Shown piece by piece: positions 11,746 to 24,372 of a DNA stretch of 64,000 bases (the stretch's first letter is position 1; each line of letters opens with the position of its first letter). The notes under the pieces are model-generated. The model worked only from the letters and a program-made list of their open reading frames with translations, searched no databases and was not told the DNA's origin. This DNA comes from Schistosoma mansoni (taxonomy: Eukaryota > Platyhelminthes > Trematoda > Strigeidida > Schistosomatidae). A program made the translations under genes and the position numbers. The stretch covers positions 62,001-126,000 of the forward strand of contig NW_017386061.1 in the NCBI RefSeq assembly GCF_000237925.1, written 5' to 3'.

Positions 11746-14545
11746 ATTCTTATTTACATATTTTTTTGTCTTATTTCTTGCCTTTATTAGTACATGTCTA
11801 TGAATAGTTTTCTGGGAGAAAAAAAATAATTAAGTTATGGCTATTTATAGTATAAATATTGTAGCGCATACAGTGGTTTTTTTAAGCAATAGTTTTAGTA
11901 AAGGGAAATAAGTTTTCCTTTCTACATCTAAGTGGACAACAAAGTAACAATTGATCATGGGTTAATTTTATAGTATGTCTTTAATAGTTTATGAAGTTAA
12001 ATTATTTTCAATAAAATATCAAAAACATTTTAAAGGCTGACAGGAAAAGTTAACGAAGACAATGATCTTTGTTGATGATATTTCCACAAAAGTGAATACG
12101 GTTGTAATATTAGTCTTCAATTTGGAGTTAAGTTCCAAATTTAGTAAAGAAGATGTAAGGATTTTGAAATGGTTAAACTAGACTGGTTCAAAATTTCATG
12201 TTCGCCTCAATATTTTGAGGTCAACTGAAGACGTATAGTACACTGAAATATTCAGAGATATCACTTTTGGTGAAGAATTTAGAATCCTTGGAATAATGTT
12301 TGATGAGCAGATATCAATTTTCAGTATTTGTTACATCTGAAAGGATTTAACAAACTTGATAGTCATTTATTTATTTATTTAAAGTCGATTGAGTACACTT
12401 CTGGTTTGGTAACAATTATAATAATGACAATAGTTGTTCACATAAAAAGCAAACACAAACTAAGTTAACCTCAACAATTTACATTCAAAGTTAGATTTCG
12501 TGAAGATTTTTATGCTGTTCGTTTAATCTGAGAAAGATATGCGTTAATTTTCCCGCAAATTTATTCATTCTACTTATGTAGCATTTAGATGGGTAAAATA
12601 TTCAAGTAGACATAATCTTGGATTTTTCTCTGGCAAAGTAATATTAGAAGTGGGTAGTTTAATTAAGTTCATACAGCAAGTTATTGGTTAATCGGTGGTA
12701 ATTGTTACTTAAGTAAAAATTTATTCCAAATCGATTTATTATTCAATCTACATAAAACCTGTCTATATTAAGATATAGCTATTAGAACCAAGTTTTAATC
12801 TAATATAATCCTTACATGCTTGAATTTTATCTTTTTACTTGTGCCATGACACATTCATTGAAAATAATCATATCGACTGAGCAACCCAGGGTAATAAAAG
12901 TCATGTTTTATCTGATTTTATTTAACAACATTATAAATTCACTTCCAAGCACAATTTTATTTGATGAATATTCTACAAAAGCTGTAAAGCTTTAGACTGT
13001 AGTGAACTATTAACTCTCATGTATTTATGTGAGTATAATTTATTGATCAAAGCGTTTCTTTAAAAGAAAGCAAGAAACCGTACATATCTAGGCTGTTCAA
13101 ACAAAGAAATAACATTTAGTGTAACTTAAGATCAGAACATTCTAAAAAAAAAAACGAAAAGAAAGCAAGAATACAAACATACAGAAACTGGAATCATAAA
13201 ATCGTTTCTTTTTGCGACTGTATCATATGAAACATTAAAAGAGGTCATTCAGTCATAATATTAGATGAATGACAATTTGTAAAATTAAAAAAAAGCTTAC
13301 TAACAACAAAATTATCATAATGTGAATTGACCTTTCAAATGTTTTTTTAAAGTAATGATTGATGTCTATTGGAAAATATACATCAATTTTCTTGTCGAAC
13401 AATAACCATTGAAATACTCTAGTCTATTGATCATCAGTGAATACAATATAGTTACTAGGCTAAGTGTATTACAAGATTAAATTAAACATTTAGCTAAATT
13501 GTGTTTAATACATCTTGTGAATCATATCCTTTTTTTAAATTAATTTTAACGATTTCAGTTTAATGATTTACTTGTACAAACTAGTAATTTTGTTAATATT
13601 TAGGGAACAGATAGGTGACGGATAATTAATGAATTAATAAGTCATAAAGCATTGGATTTGCTTACGGATAAATACTCAGCTTGACTAGTTCCAAGTTCAG
13701 TTAAGATGTAAGATTTTATCATATTGTTTTTATTTGTAACCAATGGACGATATGCCATTTGATTCAAGTAAGTTGATTGATTTATTCGGAATTCCAAACA
13801 GATTTATTGTTTCATTGAAAAGAACTTTAATATCAAAAGGAATTATTCTTTTACTATGAGTTACGGATGTTTATGATCGAGTTATTAGTTATCTTGCAAC
13901 CACCTTGATAAAAGGATCAACATTTTCCACTGTCATAAATAGTGACATATTAAATTTTAAATTTCTTCCTATTTAAATTGTCGAATTGCTCGTTATTTCA
14001 ATCATACAAAATTTTTATTGTGATACCTTGTTACAGGGATCATACAATGTGCACTAAGATAAAAGCGACAGTCATGGGCCATACCTAGCTTATACTTGGA
14101 ACTAGTGACTATGAGGGTGGTTATTAAATAACTGCAAAACTGAAATAGTTTAGCATGTAATCAGATAGCTCTCTCAACCTGTTTAAACATTTCATAGAGG
14201 AGTGTGAAAAAAATACAGTATTCTGTTGTTGGCAAACCATACAATATGAGTTTTCCCAGCTTTGCGAAACTTTGGAATGAAGAGATAATGAAACAATTTC
14301 TTTTGAATCAGTACTTTATCTTCAACATTTTATTGAATATTATATTAAACAAGTGATTCACTTGAAGAACGGTCTAAAACAATTTTTCTTGTTTTATCGA
14401 CTGTATACAAATCCTAATTTTTATGCAAACACTTTATTTCAACATCAAATACGAAGCCAAGAAATCTTTCGAAAACTTTGTTTGCAATGACGTATCACTC
14501 TCTATTTAGAATCCATAATAATTTGAAGCAATTAGTCCCATTGAT
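11746..14545. other. Gene-poor AT-rich region
   Basis: About 2.8 kb with no ORF above 60 codons on either strand and no repeat I can match elsewhere in the window. Confidence 0.5.
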
Positions 14546-14860
14546 AAATTCCGATAGTGTAGTCAGGAAAAGAAAATTATCAGAACTGTGTGACATATTA
14601 GCGCAATACATTTCGAACAGTCTGATCACACATATACTTGTTAAGAACATTTATATGTAAAGATAAAAGGTCAACTAGGCTAGAAATGGAGGGTAAGAGG
14701 AGACAAGTATAATAAAGCAAATAATGTGGAAACAATTTGAAGCCTCATCACTCTGGATAATAAGCTAACATTACCAGGGTAGTTTTAAGGTGAGAACAAA
14801 CTGTTTTTTAATACATAAAAGGGGTTTGAATTTTCGTATGGCTAAGGCTTCTAGTCTAGC
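14546..14860 (-). mobile_element. Penelope-like element 3' fragment
   Basis: This block is nearly the same as 39255-39560, which continues on the minus strand into a GIY-YIG endonuclease end (see that entry). The minus strand here starts inside the conserved EALAIRKFQ-type motif (around 14855-14835) and runs through the 3' untranslated part. It is a 5'-truncated copy with no coding capacity. Confidence 0.6.
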
Positions 14861-14874
14861 TGACCTTCTATTTT

Positions 14875-14990
14875 TACATATAGGTGTTCTTAACAAGTAT
14901 ATGTGTGATCAGATTGTTCGAAATCCATTGCACTAATATATCATATAGTTCTTATAGTCTTCGTCGTCCATAGTAATTTGGTAAAAAAAG
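14875..14990 (+). repeat. Inverted partial copy of the Penelope 3' end
   Basis: The block 'gttcttaacaagtatatgtgtgatcagattgttcgaaat' (read in two parts) is the reverse complement of 14585-14650. The two copies face each other across about 230 bp. Inverted partial copies are common at Penelope-like insertions. Confidence 0.55.
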
Positions 14991-17096
14991 TCATGTAACC
15001 TGTCCAACTGAAAATCAAGTTTAGTCTGATAGGATCGAAATTCCCCATCTTAAAGTGGGTGATCTAACTTAGATCGGTTCATGATTTCAAAGAACAATAC
15101 AAATGGAAGATGAAAATTTCATTTATGCTTGAAATAGACTCTTATATTAGTTTAAAATAATTTTAAGATTTGAATTATTTCACACAGTTTAAATTTTTCA
15201 TTATTATTTGAATTCATTCGTGATATATTCTGACAACTACATGAAATCCCACTGATATACAATTAAAACATACACTTATTCAACACTCGTTTTTGTGTTC
15301 CGTATGCAGTCAGTTGATCTTCTGACTAATTCTCACTAGAACTCGACAAACACAACTACGTGTTATCCAATCGTGACTAATAATACTAATAGGGATAACA
15401 ATCTGATCTCATTATATCTGGAATGATGTAGATGAGGAATGATAGAGATGGTGAGGAAGTGAGAAACTGTCAAATTCAAACAGCTTCTATTACTTTTGCC
15501 TCGTAACCCTGTTTATTGGTTCCAGTTGTGAATCATCAGTTGTTATGGAGCATTTATTTAACCAATGAATGCTATGAATACTAGGGTTCATACACCAGAT
15601 CCATGAGATGAACTAGTTCATCTTATTTATACCAATGCTGAATTTCACTAGTTAGAATAGTTAATTAATATGACCTTGTTCATAACTTAAGACCTTATGT
15701 GATCACTAAGGCGTGATATTGACCTACATGCACAACTGCATGAAACTCGTTCTAAATGAGTCAAATTCATTGGAATAAATGCTGTCGTCATTCAAACGTG
15801 ATTGGACATTTTAGTGTGACGGAAAATTGTTTCCCACTCTATGCACTCTGAATTATTTCATTTGAGATTATTCCCATGAAAATGATCAAAATGAATCATG
15901 GATTGGAATGAAGAAATTAACTGAATGTTACCTGAAAATTTTCTACTCATATAATTTATACATCATGTCTATGATATTCTCACTGTCTTATTATCCAACA
16001 AAACCATCGTTTTTAATGTTCCGTAGGAGTCTATGTGAAATATTTTGCAATCAGTAATATAATCAGTTATAGTTGAAGTAAATTTATTAAATATCTCAAA
16101 CTCAATATTGTTGAGTTGCAATAAGTAAGAACTGGTGAACCTTGATTTCATGTTATTTGACTTTCATCACCATGATGTATATGCAATGTTGTCCCAATCT
16201 GATGATACATAACTTGAAGAAGTTATTCGAGTAATAAATCCTAGCTAACTCCTGAGTATTGTACCTTTCGTTTAGTCACATAGGAACGTTGCGAAATTGA
16301 TCGGTAGAACAGAATACGGTAAAGCTAATGTTTTCGTCCACTATTACAGTGTTCGCCCGATTCTCCTGGGCTGATTAAAACGAAAATATTACTGTCTCAT
16401 TCAGTTTCACTGTCACTCCTACTCTCTCTAGTAAATATGTGAAGAGCTCGAATCACAGATTGCATAGAAATATTAATTCTTCATTAATTACAATAAATCA
16501 AACCCAACTAACTAAAATTGTTTGTTTAGCATAAAGTGAGTTACGATGGATTCCGAAATATCCATCAGCTGCGCGTCTCCTGATTTCTCTCTTTACTTAA
16601 ATTCATCTGTCATTATTCCATAAACACAGAGATTATCCTGTTCTATTGTTATTGTAGACTTGGTTATAAGCTTTTTATTAATTGGAAGACGTTTTGTTAT
16701 TACATTTAAAAACGACAAACAGAAGCTTGGGATACGCGTCTATACATTCCGAAAACATAAACTATGCAAGAGACTGATTTGAGATTGATGGATTGAAGAT
16801 TATAAGTTTTTAGAGAAAAATTATTTTCACAAAAAGACGACGTTCTTTGAAAAATTGTTATAGAACAGAAGTACTAAACAGTGTGTTTTGTTCTTAGATT
16901 GATCTAATACAAAGATTTTTTTCGAAAGATTCCAACTCCACAAATTTTCAAGATGACTTTTTTTGCTTTTAAATTAATGAACGAAATTATCACGCTGAAT
17001 GATAATTTCACTGGACTAGTGATATAAAGTTCCATATCTGGCGCCATAAGTTTCAACTTGTAAGGTAGATAAATTGGTCGTCAGTGAAACCAAATA
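14991..17096. other. No supported gene
   Basis: No ORF with a recognisable domain and no repeat matched. The 60-codon ORF at 15969-16151 (-) has no support. Confidence 0.5.
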
Positions 17097-17130
17097 ATAA
17101 TGATAATAATAATAATAATAATAATAATAA
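17097..17130. repeat. (AAT)n microsatellite beside RTE insertion
   Basis: About ten AAT units lie just upstream of the RTE target-site duplication. Confidence 0.9.
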
Positions 17131-17133
17131 TCT

Positions 17134-20100
17134 GATTCTGAGGGAAACTCCGCCTGTAGCTCCTCCAGGGGCTACTGCCGGTCCCAAGCCCGGGTAAAGG
17201 AGGAGGGTTGGGCATGGGGTTAGCGACCCCATCCCGTAGAAAATCAACTCGCTAAAAAAACGCTAACCAGAAAAAATCATTCAAACCATTCAAACTCTGC
17301 CCTGGGAGTAGAAGGAAAAATGACGTCTCATGATGAAAGCCGAGTTCCTTCGGAAGTCATGAGGCCGATGCACCTTCTTACAACCAGAGCGACAATTTTT
17401 ATAGGTACATGGAATGTCCGGACAATGTGGGAGACCGGCAGAGTCTTCCAAATTTCTGCGGAAATGAGGAAATACAACCTGGAAGTGCTTGGAATCAGTG
17501 AAACACATTGGACGCAGGTTGGACAACAACGACTGTCTTCAGGGGAACTTCTGTTATACTCCGGTCATGAAGAAGAAAATGCCCCACATACACAAGGAGT
17601 GGCACTGATGCTGTCTAGAAAAGCACAAAATGCACTTATAGGATGGGAATCTCATGGACCGAGGATCATCAAAGCCTCCTTCAAAACAAAGAGAGAGGGC
17701 ATTACAATGAACATTATCCAATGCTATGCGCCGACCAACGACTACGATGAAGACGCTAAAAACCAATTCTACGATAGGCTGCAGTCAATCTTCGAGAAGT
17801 GCCCAACCAAGGACCTGACCATTCTAATGGGAGATTTCAATGCCAAGGTTGGAAAGGACAACACTGGATACGAAGACGTCATGGGACAACATGGACTGGG
17901 AGGAAGGAACGAAAACGGTGAGAGATTTGCAAACCTATGTGCCTTCAATAAACTGGTCATAGGTGGCACCATATTCCCACACAAAAACATACACAAAGCC
18001 ACTTGGATTTCACCGGATCACACTACACAAAATCAAATCGACCATGTCTGCATCAACAAAAAGTTCAGGAGGACGATGGAGGATGTGAGAACCAGAAGAG
18101 GAGCTGATATAGCATCCGATCACCATTTGCTGGTCGCCAAGATGAAACTAAAACTCAAGAAGCACTGGACAATGGCGCGGACAACATCACAAAAGTTTAA
18201 CACGGCCTTTCTTCGAGATGCTGACAAACTCAACGAATTTAACATAGACCTCAGCAACAGGTTCGAGGCCTTTCATGACCTACTCAATGGAGAGGGAACC
18301 ACCATAGAGAGCAGCTGGAAAGGTATCAAGGGGGAACTCGTTTCAACATGTCAGGAGGTTCTGGGCCAAAAGAAGCACCATCACAAGGAATGGATCACTG
18401 TTGGTACACTGGATAAAATTGAAGCAAGGAGGAACAAGAAGGTAGCAATCAATATCAGCCGAACAAGAGCGGAAAAAGCCAAGGCACAAGCCGAATACAC
18501 AGAGGCAAACAAGCAAGTGAAGAGGAGCATCAGGACCGACAAACGTAAATATGTGGAAGATTTAGCGATGACAGCGGAAAAGGCTGCAAGAGAGGGAAAC
18601 ATGAGACAACTGTATGATACAACAAAGAAACTTGCTGGAAATTACCGTCAACCAGAAAGACCAGTGAAAAACAAGGAAGGCAAAGTAATCAACGATATTG
18701 AAGAACAACGAAACAGGTGGGTAGAACACTTCAAAAAACTCTTGAATCGACCAGCTCCACTGAACCCACCCAACATCGAAGCAGCACCCACAGACCTCCC
18801 AATCGATATTGGCCCACCAACAATTGAAGAGATCAGCATGGCCATTAGACAAATCAAGAGTGGCAAAGCAGCGGGACCAGACAACATCCCGGCAGAGGCA
18901 CTGAAAGCAAATGTAACAGCAACTGCCAAGATACTCCACATCCTCTTCAGTAAGATTTGGGACGAAGAACATGTACCAACAGACTGGAAAGAAGGACTTC
19001 TCATCAAGATACCAAAGAAAGGCGATCTGAGCAAGTGCGACAACTACAGGGGCATCACTCTCCTCTCAATACCAGGAAAAGTCTTCAACAGAGTATTGTT
19101 AAACAGGATGAAGGATTCCGTGGACGCTCAACTTCGAGATCAACAAGCTGGATTTCGTAAGGATAGATCGTGCACAGATCAAATCGCAACTCTACGTATC
19201 ATTGTGGAACAATCAATCGAATGGAATTCATCACTGTACATCAACTTCATCGACTACGAGAAGGCATTTGATAGCGTGGACAGGACGACACTATGGAAGC
19301 TTCTTCGACACTACGGCGTGCCTGAGAAGATAGTCAACATCATACGGAACTCCTATGATGGACTAAACTGCCAAATCGTCCACGGAGGACAACTCACCGA
19401 CTCGTTCGAGGTAAAGACCGGTGTTAGGCAAGGTTGCCTACTCTCACCCTTTCTCTTTCTCCTGGTGATCGACTGGATTATGAAGACGTCAACATCTGGA
19501 GGAATGCACGGGATACAGTGGACAGGCAGGATGCGGCTTGACGATTTAGACTTCGCGGATGATCTGGCTCTTCTATCACAAACGCAACAACAAATGCAGG
19601 AGAAAACGACCAGTGTAGCAGCAGCCTCAGCAGCAGTAGGTCTCAATATAAACAAAGGGAAAAGCAAGACTCTCCGATACAATACAATATGCACCAATCC
19701 AATTACACTTGACGGAGAAGCTTTGGAGGATGTGGAAATCTTTACATATCTGGGCAGCATCATTGATGAACACGGTGGATCAGATGCAGATGTGAGGGCG
19801 CGGATCGGCAAAGCAAGAGCAGCATACCTTCAGCTGAAAAACATCTGGAGCTCAAAACAATTGTCAACCAACACCAAGGTTAGAATTTTCAATACAAATG
19901 TCAAGACAGTTCTTCTGTATGGGGCAGAGACGTGGAGAACTACGAAAGCCATTATCCAGAAGATACAAGTGTTTATTAACAGCTGTCTACGCAAGATACT
20001 TCGGATCCGATGGCCAGACACTATCAGCAACAAGTTACTGTGGGAGACAACAAACCAGATTCCAGCGGAGGAAGAAATCAGGAAGAAGCGCTGGAAGTGG

Positions 20101-20362
20101 ATTGGGCACACTTTGAGGAAATCACCCAATTGTGTCACAAGACAAGCCCTCACATGGAATCCTGAAGGTCGAAGGAGAAGAGGAAGACCAAAGAACACAT
20201 TACGCCGAGAAATAGAGACAGACATGAGAAGAATGAACAAGAACTGGAAAGAACTAGAAAAGAAGGCCCAGGACAGAGTGGGTTGGAGAAAGCTGGTCGG
20301 CGGCCTATGCTCCATTGGGAGTAACAGGCGTAAGTAAGTAAGTAAGTAAGATTCTGAGGGAA
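17134..20362 (+). mobile_element. Full-length RTE-clade retrotransposon with 13-bp TSD
   Basis: The element body (17147-20349) is flanked by perfect direct repeats of GATTCTGAGGGAA (17134-17146 and 20350-20362), a target-site duplication. It has a leader of about 170 bp, one long intact ORF and a 3' end made of TAAG repeats (20333-20349). A short 3' UTR that ends in a microsatellite is typical of the RTE clade. Intact ORF and perfect duplication indicate a recent insertion. The schistosome SR2/SR3/Perere-3 elements are the likely relatives, by structure only. Confidence 0.93.
17320..20337 (+). CDS. RTE endonuclease-reverse transcriptase polyprotein
   Basis: This single ORF of 1005 codons encodes the protein that nicks target DNA and copies the element's RNA. 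The apurinic-type endonuclease covers roughly residues 25-285: GTWNVRTM (29-36), SETHW (60-64, catalytic Glu), GDFNAKVG (from 171), a Q-IDHVC motif and SDHHLL (266-271, catalytic Asp/His). The reverse transcriptase covers about 480-780: [41 protein letters not shown] and FADD (745-748). The C-terminal region has [10 protein letters not shown] and a basic RRRRGRPKN stretch. No stop or frameshift interrupts it. The first ATG lies shortly before the endonuclease, so I accept it as the start. Three damaged relatives are in this window. Confidence 0.95.
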   Translation: MTSHDESRVPSEVMRPMHLLTTRATIFIGTWNVRTMWETGRVFQISAEMRKYNLEVLGISETHWTQVGQQRLSSGELLLYSGHEEENAPHTQGVALMLSRKAQNALIGWESHGPRIIKASFKTKREGITMNIIQCYAPTNDYDEDAKNQFYDRLQSIFEKCPTKDLTILMGDFNAKVGKDNTGYEDVMGQHGLGGRNENGERFANLCAFNKLVIGGTIFPHKNIHKATWISPDHTTQNQIDHVCINKKFRRTMEDVRTRRGADIASDHHLLVAKMKLKLKKHWTMARTTSQKFNTAFLRDADKLNEFNIDLSNRFEAFHDLLNGEGTTIESSWKGIKGELVSTCQEVLGQKKHHHKEWITVGTLDKIEARRNKKVAINISRTRAEKAKAQAEYTEANKQVKRSIRTDKRKYVEDLAMTAEKAAREGNMRQLYDTTKKLAGNYRQPERPVKNKEGKVINDIEEQRNRWVEHFKKLLNRPAPLNPPNIEAAPTDLPIDIGPPTIEEISMAIRQIKSGKAAGPDNIPAEALKANVTATAKILHILFSKIWDEEHVPTDWKEGLLIKIPKKGDLSKCDNYRGITLLSIPGKVFNRVLLNRMKDSVDAQLRDQQAGFRKDRSCTDQIATLRIIVEQSIEWNSSLYINFIDYEKAFDSVDRTTLWKLLRHYGVPEKIVNIIRNSYDGLNCQIVHGGQLTDSFEVKTGVRQGCLLSPFLFLLVIDWIMKTSTSGGMHGIQWTGRMRLDDLDFADDLALLSQTQQQMQEKTTSVAAASAAVGLNINKGKSKTLRYNTICTNPITLDGEALEDVEIFTYLGSIIDEHGGSDADVRARIGKARAAYLQLKNIWSSKQLSTNTKVRIFNTNVKTVLLYGAETWRTTKAIIQKIQVFINSCLRKILRIRWPDTISNKLLWETTNQIPAEEEIRKKRWKWIGHTLRKSPNCVTRQALTWNPEGRRRRGRPKNTLRREIETDMRRMNKNWKELEKKAQDRVGWRKLVGGLCSIGSNRRK

Positions 20363-21495
20363 CGAATGAAGCCTGAAAATTATGATGATCATTGCGCACC
20401 ATGTGGTTGGATTTCCTAGCTTTGTTTTATTGCTTTGTGAATAAGAACCTTTAGCCAGAGGTTCACAAGTGACTTTCTAACATGACCATCTTCATTTATG
20501 TGAACTATTCGCCAAGTATTTTAGCTCTCAAACAAAGTGTAACACATTTTTGGTACCCTACTGTACCTACTTTTAATTTGTTATACGTAAATAAACTAAA
20601 ATCCATATTTGATACTACTTTTTATAAAAGGTTTAAGGGTTGTGAACAGATTTTTACACATGTTTCATTTACAATATATATCTATCTGCATGCGTCATAG
20701 TTGAACGTTTCACATATAAATACCAAATTGAATCCAGAAAGAACGTCTGTATAATTTATTGGTAAATAATATGTATTTACCTGAGAATGTCTTAGTGTTA
20801 AATCCAGAATTTCAGGAGTTATAAAATAGATCTCTTGAAACAAAATAGATTTCACGATAATTTTCACTTTCGTTCTATTTGAAGTTGGACTCAGGGAACT
20901 GAAATATCTGATATGCTGTTAATTCACATTAATGTTCCCTTTCCCATCAAACTTTAAATATAAAGCCTCAAAATAGTTTATTAGTAGATTTTTTATTATT
21001 AACAGTGAATGAGCAGTAATAAATTTGAGAACAAACAGATTTCCGTATGATTTAAATTTATATTTTTATGAAATGTATTTAACTGCCTACAAATTATGTG
21101 ACGTAATTTAAAAAAGTGGTCAAAATTGGTCCATCATGGCTCAATGTCGTAAGAGAATTGAAAAAAAGAGAGATATTTAAGCAGAGATGAATGTTCCAAA
21201 CAGCCAATCTATGTGAACTAGAAACTTATTTGGTTGAACAGATAACTCCACTTTTGTAGTCATTAAAACGTTGGTTTTAATTAAGGTTAGAGACTGAATG
21301 GGGAAATAAGCTTATTGGTCACTTTATGACCTTCATTTAGCTGATTTATTAAACTATTAAACAGTAATAATGTTTACAAATAATCAATTTCTTCCCGTTT
21401 AGTCTAGGGTGGTTAGTGAATATTATCAGTTAAATTAAGAATGTATCGATCAAAAGAGGTGAATAGAAATCTTGGTAAACTGATGTTTTAGTGCC
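20363..21495. other. No supported gene
   Basis: AT-rich sequence; two ORFs of 61-72 codons have no recognisable domain. Confidence 0.5.
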
Positions 21496-21835
21496 GTGCT
21501 TCGTTAATAGATCACCTCGATAACCGTTATAATACCAATCTTAACGGTGCAAAAAATCAGAAGACAAAGAGAAGCTGCAATTACAGTTTATTGTCAAATG
21601 ACGCAGACCAGAAAGTTACAAACACATGAGTAAATATTAGCGAGCAGTGAGCAGCAGCGCAAGCAATTACTTAGGTGATTTATAGTCAAATTTAATAAGG
21701 GCACAGCGAAACAAAACAAAAGCTGATGATAGGATTTGCGTGCGGAGTATGAGTCATCGAATGATACTTAAGCAATCAACATTTTAGCTAGAGTGTCATG
21801 TGCTCTAGTGGTCATAACAATACAAAGTATATGCA
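21496..21835 (-). repeat. LTR fragment (Ty3/gypsy-type), minus orientation
   Basis: Read on the minus strand, the block has a poly(A) signal (AATAAA within 'gacaataaactg', around 21590) and ends with 'aacggttatcgaggtg...gaagcacggcac', which recurs at the end of the LTR at 58113-58612 and in part at 34110-34150. No internal retroelement genes adjoin it, so it looks like a solo LTR. The 5' border is uncertain. Confidence 0.6.
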
Positions 21836-22717
21836 AATTGTTATTATCCAAATGACGATGTCTGTTAAGTAAGTTTATTAAAAAGGCTTAACCAAAATTG
21901 ATCATACTCGAAATCGATTGTAGAATAGTTACTATAATGTTAAAAGAAAAAAATACGGTTAAGTGTTTATATCCGACTGGTTCTGATAGACAACTCTGAT
22001 GAATGTAGTTATTGGTTTTCAGCTACTTTTGTTAATCAGTAGTTTATACTGTCAAGTTTTAAAACTGGTTATAAACTTCCTTCCCAAGTAGTCTACTTCC
22101 TTATTAGAATTCTGAAGGGATATTAGTTGTGTGAAAGTGGCAGATTGCCTATGTTGATTAGTCGCTGTCCAATGACTGTGTATTTTATTTATTTATTGGT
22201 CTCGAAATAAGTCGAATCAAGTATCTAATTCTCATTTTCCCGAGGCTTTCTATTTGATATTAGTTTATGGTAAAATCCATCTGAAGATCATACCGATACC
22301 TGTAAAACAACTTCTGAATTATTAACTAAATGTCCATCGATAACTAATTTCCAGAAACTTAACTGGGACATCATATTATATGGAAGAGAGATCTATCCAC
22401 TGATGATAATACACTAAGATAATGTCACATCACAAAATTGATTAAGTACGAAAGCGGTTATCACTGGATTCTATCTAAGTTATCCTGGGGCTTAAAGCTC
22501 ACCACAAAACTGAAAAGTTCTGTATTTGATTCAGCGCTAAATGTTCATTACTAAAACACTCAGAAGCATGGAGGAAAAAAGGTGCTCAGTATTTCCTCTA
22601 TTCTAAATGGCTTTACAATTAATTCGTGACAGAAACTATCCTCCATCTATTTTATTATTGACTTATATGAAACACACTATGGAAGTTCACCTTAATCGAA
22701 CGATAATTATCTCAAGT
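21836..22717. other. No supported gene
   Basis: No ORF of note and no matched repeat. Confidence 0.45.
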
Positions 22718-22791
22718 TATGAGAAAATAGTGAGCGGCCTATGCTCCTCGACGAGGGGTAACAGGCGTAAGTAAGTAAGTATGAGAAAATA
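22718..22791 (+). mobile_element. Minute RTE 3'-end insertion with TSD
   Basis: About 50 bp (22730-22779) match the terminal 3' end of the RTE element (gcggcctatgctcc, then aacaggcgtaagtaagtaag). They are flanked by perfect 12-bp direct repeats TATGAGAAAATA at 22718-22729 and 22780-22791. It is an extremely 5'-truncated retrotransposition product. Confidence 0.85.
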
Positions 22792-22864
22792 TATCTGTTA
22801 CAGTACTTACTTACGCCTGGTACTCCCAATGGGGCATAGGCCGCCGAATATCTGTTACAGTACT
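22791..22864 (-). mobile_element. Second minute RTE 3'-end insertion, opposite strand, with TSD
   Basis: About 40 bp (22808-22847) are the reverse complement of the RTE 3' terminus (ttacgcctg, then ggggcataggccgccga). The perfect 17-bp duplication ATATCTGTTACAGTACT lies at 22791-22807 and 22848-22864. It sits directly beside the previous insertion, in the other orientation. Confidence 0.85.
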
Positions 22865-23179
22865 GATTAATATGTACGTGTAAGTAAAATATTCAACATT
22901 AAAGTTTTTAAATAATTAACTATTTCTATCGATTTTTCTCTGATAAGACGTGTTCCAAAAAAGATATAATCAGAAACTTTTAAACTATATTTAACCTCAT
23001 AAATTGAATAATTCAACATGATAAGGATATTTTAAGGTGAAAGTTGTTTCAATACTTTTATTCACAATTAACAGAAATACGTTTAAAGATAATTATGAAA
23101 TTATTAAAGATTTATAGTATTGACCTACAAATACATGAGTTAAATTTTATACATACGTTTCTTTATAGATATTTGCATA
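22865..23179. other. No gene seen
   Basis: AT-rich spacer. Confidence 0.4.
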
Positions 23180-23739
23180 GTGTTGCGCCCCCCCATCGGG
23201 CGCAACGGCTTTTCCCCAAAATGCCCTGGTACTGCAGAGAGTGGGGAGAGTCCGCTCTCCTTCTCCAAATGCTGTCACATGGCCACGCGTATATAGCCTC
23301 TGTCAGGGAAGTCCTACTCACTACCTTCTCGTGACGGGGGTGTTGTTTACGAAATTGAGAGGACGAAAAACGAATGTCCGATGCTTTAACCGGGCTGGTG
23401 AGCACGGAGGATCCACCTAGGGGAGTTGGGAAACCCTGATTCCAAACCAATGATGCACATGGGCTTCAGTATCCTGAGGGAACAAATGGCGTATAAATCA
23501 ACCGTTGGTCACCGGCTACCATGGACCTGCATCTCCTCACGATGCTCCACTGCCTTGTGGATGAGACCCTTAGGTCAAAGGCTCGGGGTGTGGGCCCCTA
23601 AGAAAACCACTGCCTCAGTTTGGGCACCTGGGCAGTATCATAGCTCTCACACAAATCAAATGAGATTTGTGTGGCGCATATATATCTGGTGCTTCCTTGT
23701 ACCAATATTTATGTGTTCAAATAAATAAATAAATAAATG
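23180..23739 (+). repeat. ~550-bp GC-richer dispersed repeat, copy 1
   Basis: The unit recurs on the minus strand at 47810-48335 and, more diverged, at 50590-51105. All copies end with 'ggtacaaggaagcaccagat' or its complement followed by an AAAT-type tail (23722-23739 here). The tail and orientation-specific 3' end suggest a retroposed unit, either a SINE or the 3' end of a non-LTR element. ORFs in it are not conserved between copies. Confidence 0.75.
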
Positions 23740-24372
23740 TTCAAACAAGTTTAACGATAGCATAATTTTGAAGCTAGTACAGTGGTGAATTCCCTAGATA
23801 TTCCAGTTTATGTATTGGTTAAATATATAGCGTAGCAAAATGTTCTGTCTGACTTCAAAGGTATGAAGCCTAATCACTTGATATTGGTCTACATGACATA
23901 ACTAGAACACTTTCATTTGTGTCTTATAATTATTGGGAACACAATGTCTACATTTATGTTCAAAATGAGTGTTAATAAACAGTTTGTTGTTTTCAGTATT
24001 TTAGATGCAATAAATACTCAACTTTTCAGGTCTCACATTGTCCCACTTCGACATATGTTTAAATTTCCATGCTGTTTACTTCCATATTTAACTGTTTCAT
24101 ATCAAAAATTGCTTCTAGATTTAAGATTATGTAAGTTTTATAATACTGAAAATTCTGTGATTAATAACCTTAAGTAAATTAAAAGTGTTTGATTTACGAT
24201 TTGTCTGTGAATAAAAATCAATTGAAACTGTCATTATTATTGATTTTTTAAATATGACCTTCAGCAATTCAAAATGATTTACGTCTAACTATTTGTTATT
24301 CATCATAAAACATTATTCAGTTTATAGACTTTGTTAAAATCCTCGAAATCTTGTTTGATTCACTATGAAATA
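23740..24372. other. Upstream region of the NOT1-like gene
   Basis: An 86-codon ORF (23917-24177, +) with acceptor-like 'ttttcag' sites lies here, but its translation matches no domain I recognise and I could not join it in phase to the downstream gene. The promoter of the NOT1-like gene presumably lies in this interval; no motif is convincing. Confidence 0.35.

Noticed and set aside
20333-20349. CRISPR or satellite array
   Set aside because: The short TAAG run is the 3' tail of the RTE element; no spacer-repeat structure exists in the window.
19830-20402. 190-codon minus-strand ORF
   Set aside because: Antisense shadow of the intact RTE ORF, same pattern as at 3163-3915.
23917-24177. Upstream exon of the NOT1-like gene
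   Set aside because: Acceptor-like sites exist, but the translation has no NOT1 similarity that I can see and no donor joins it in phase.
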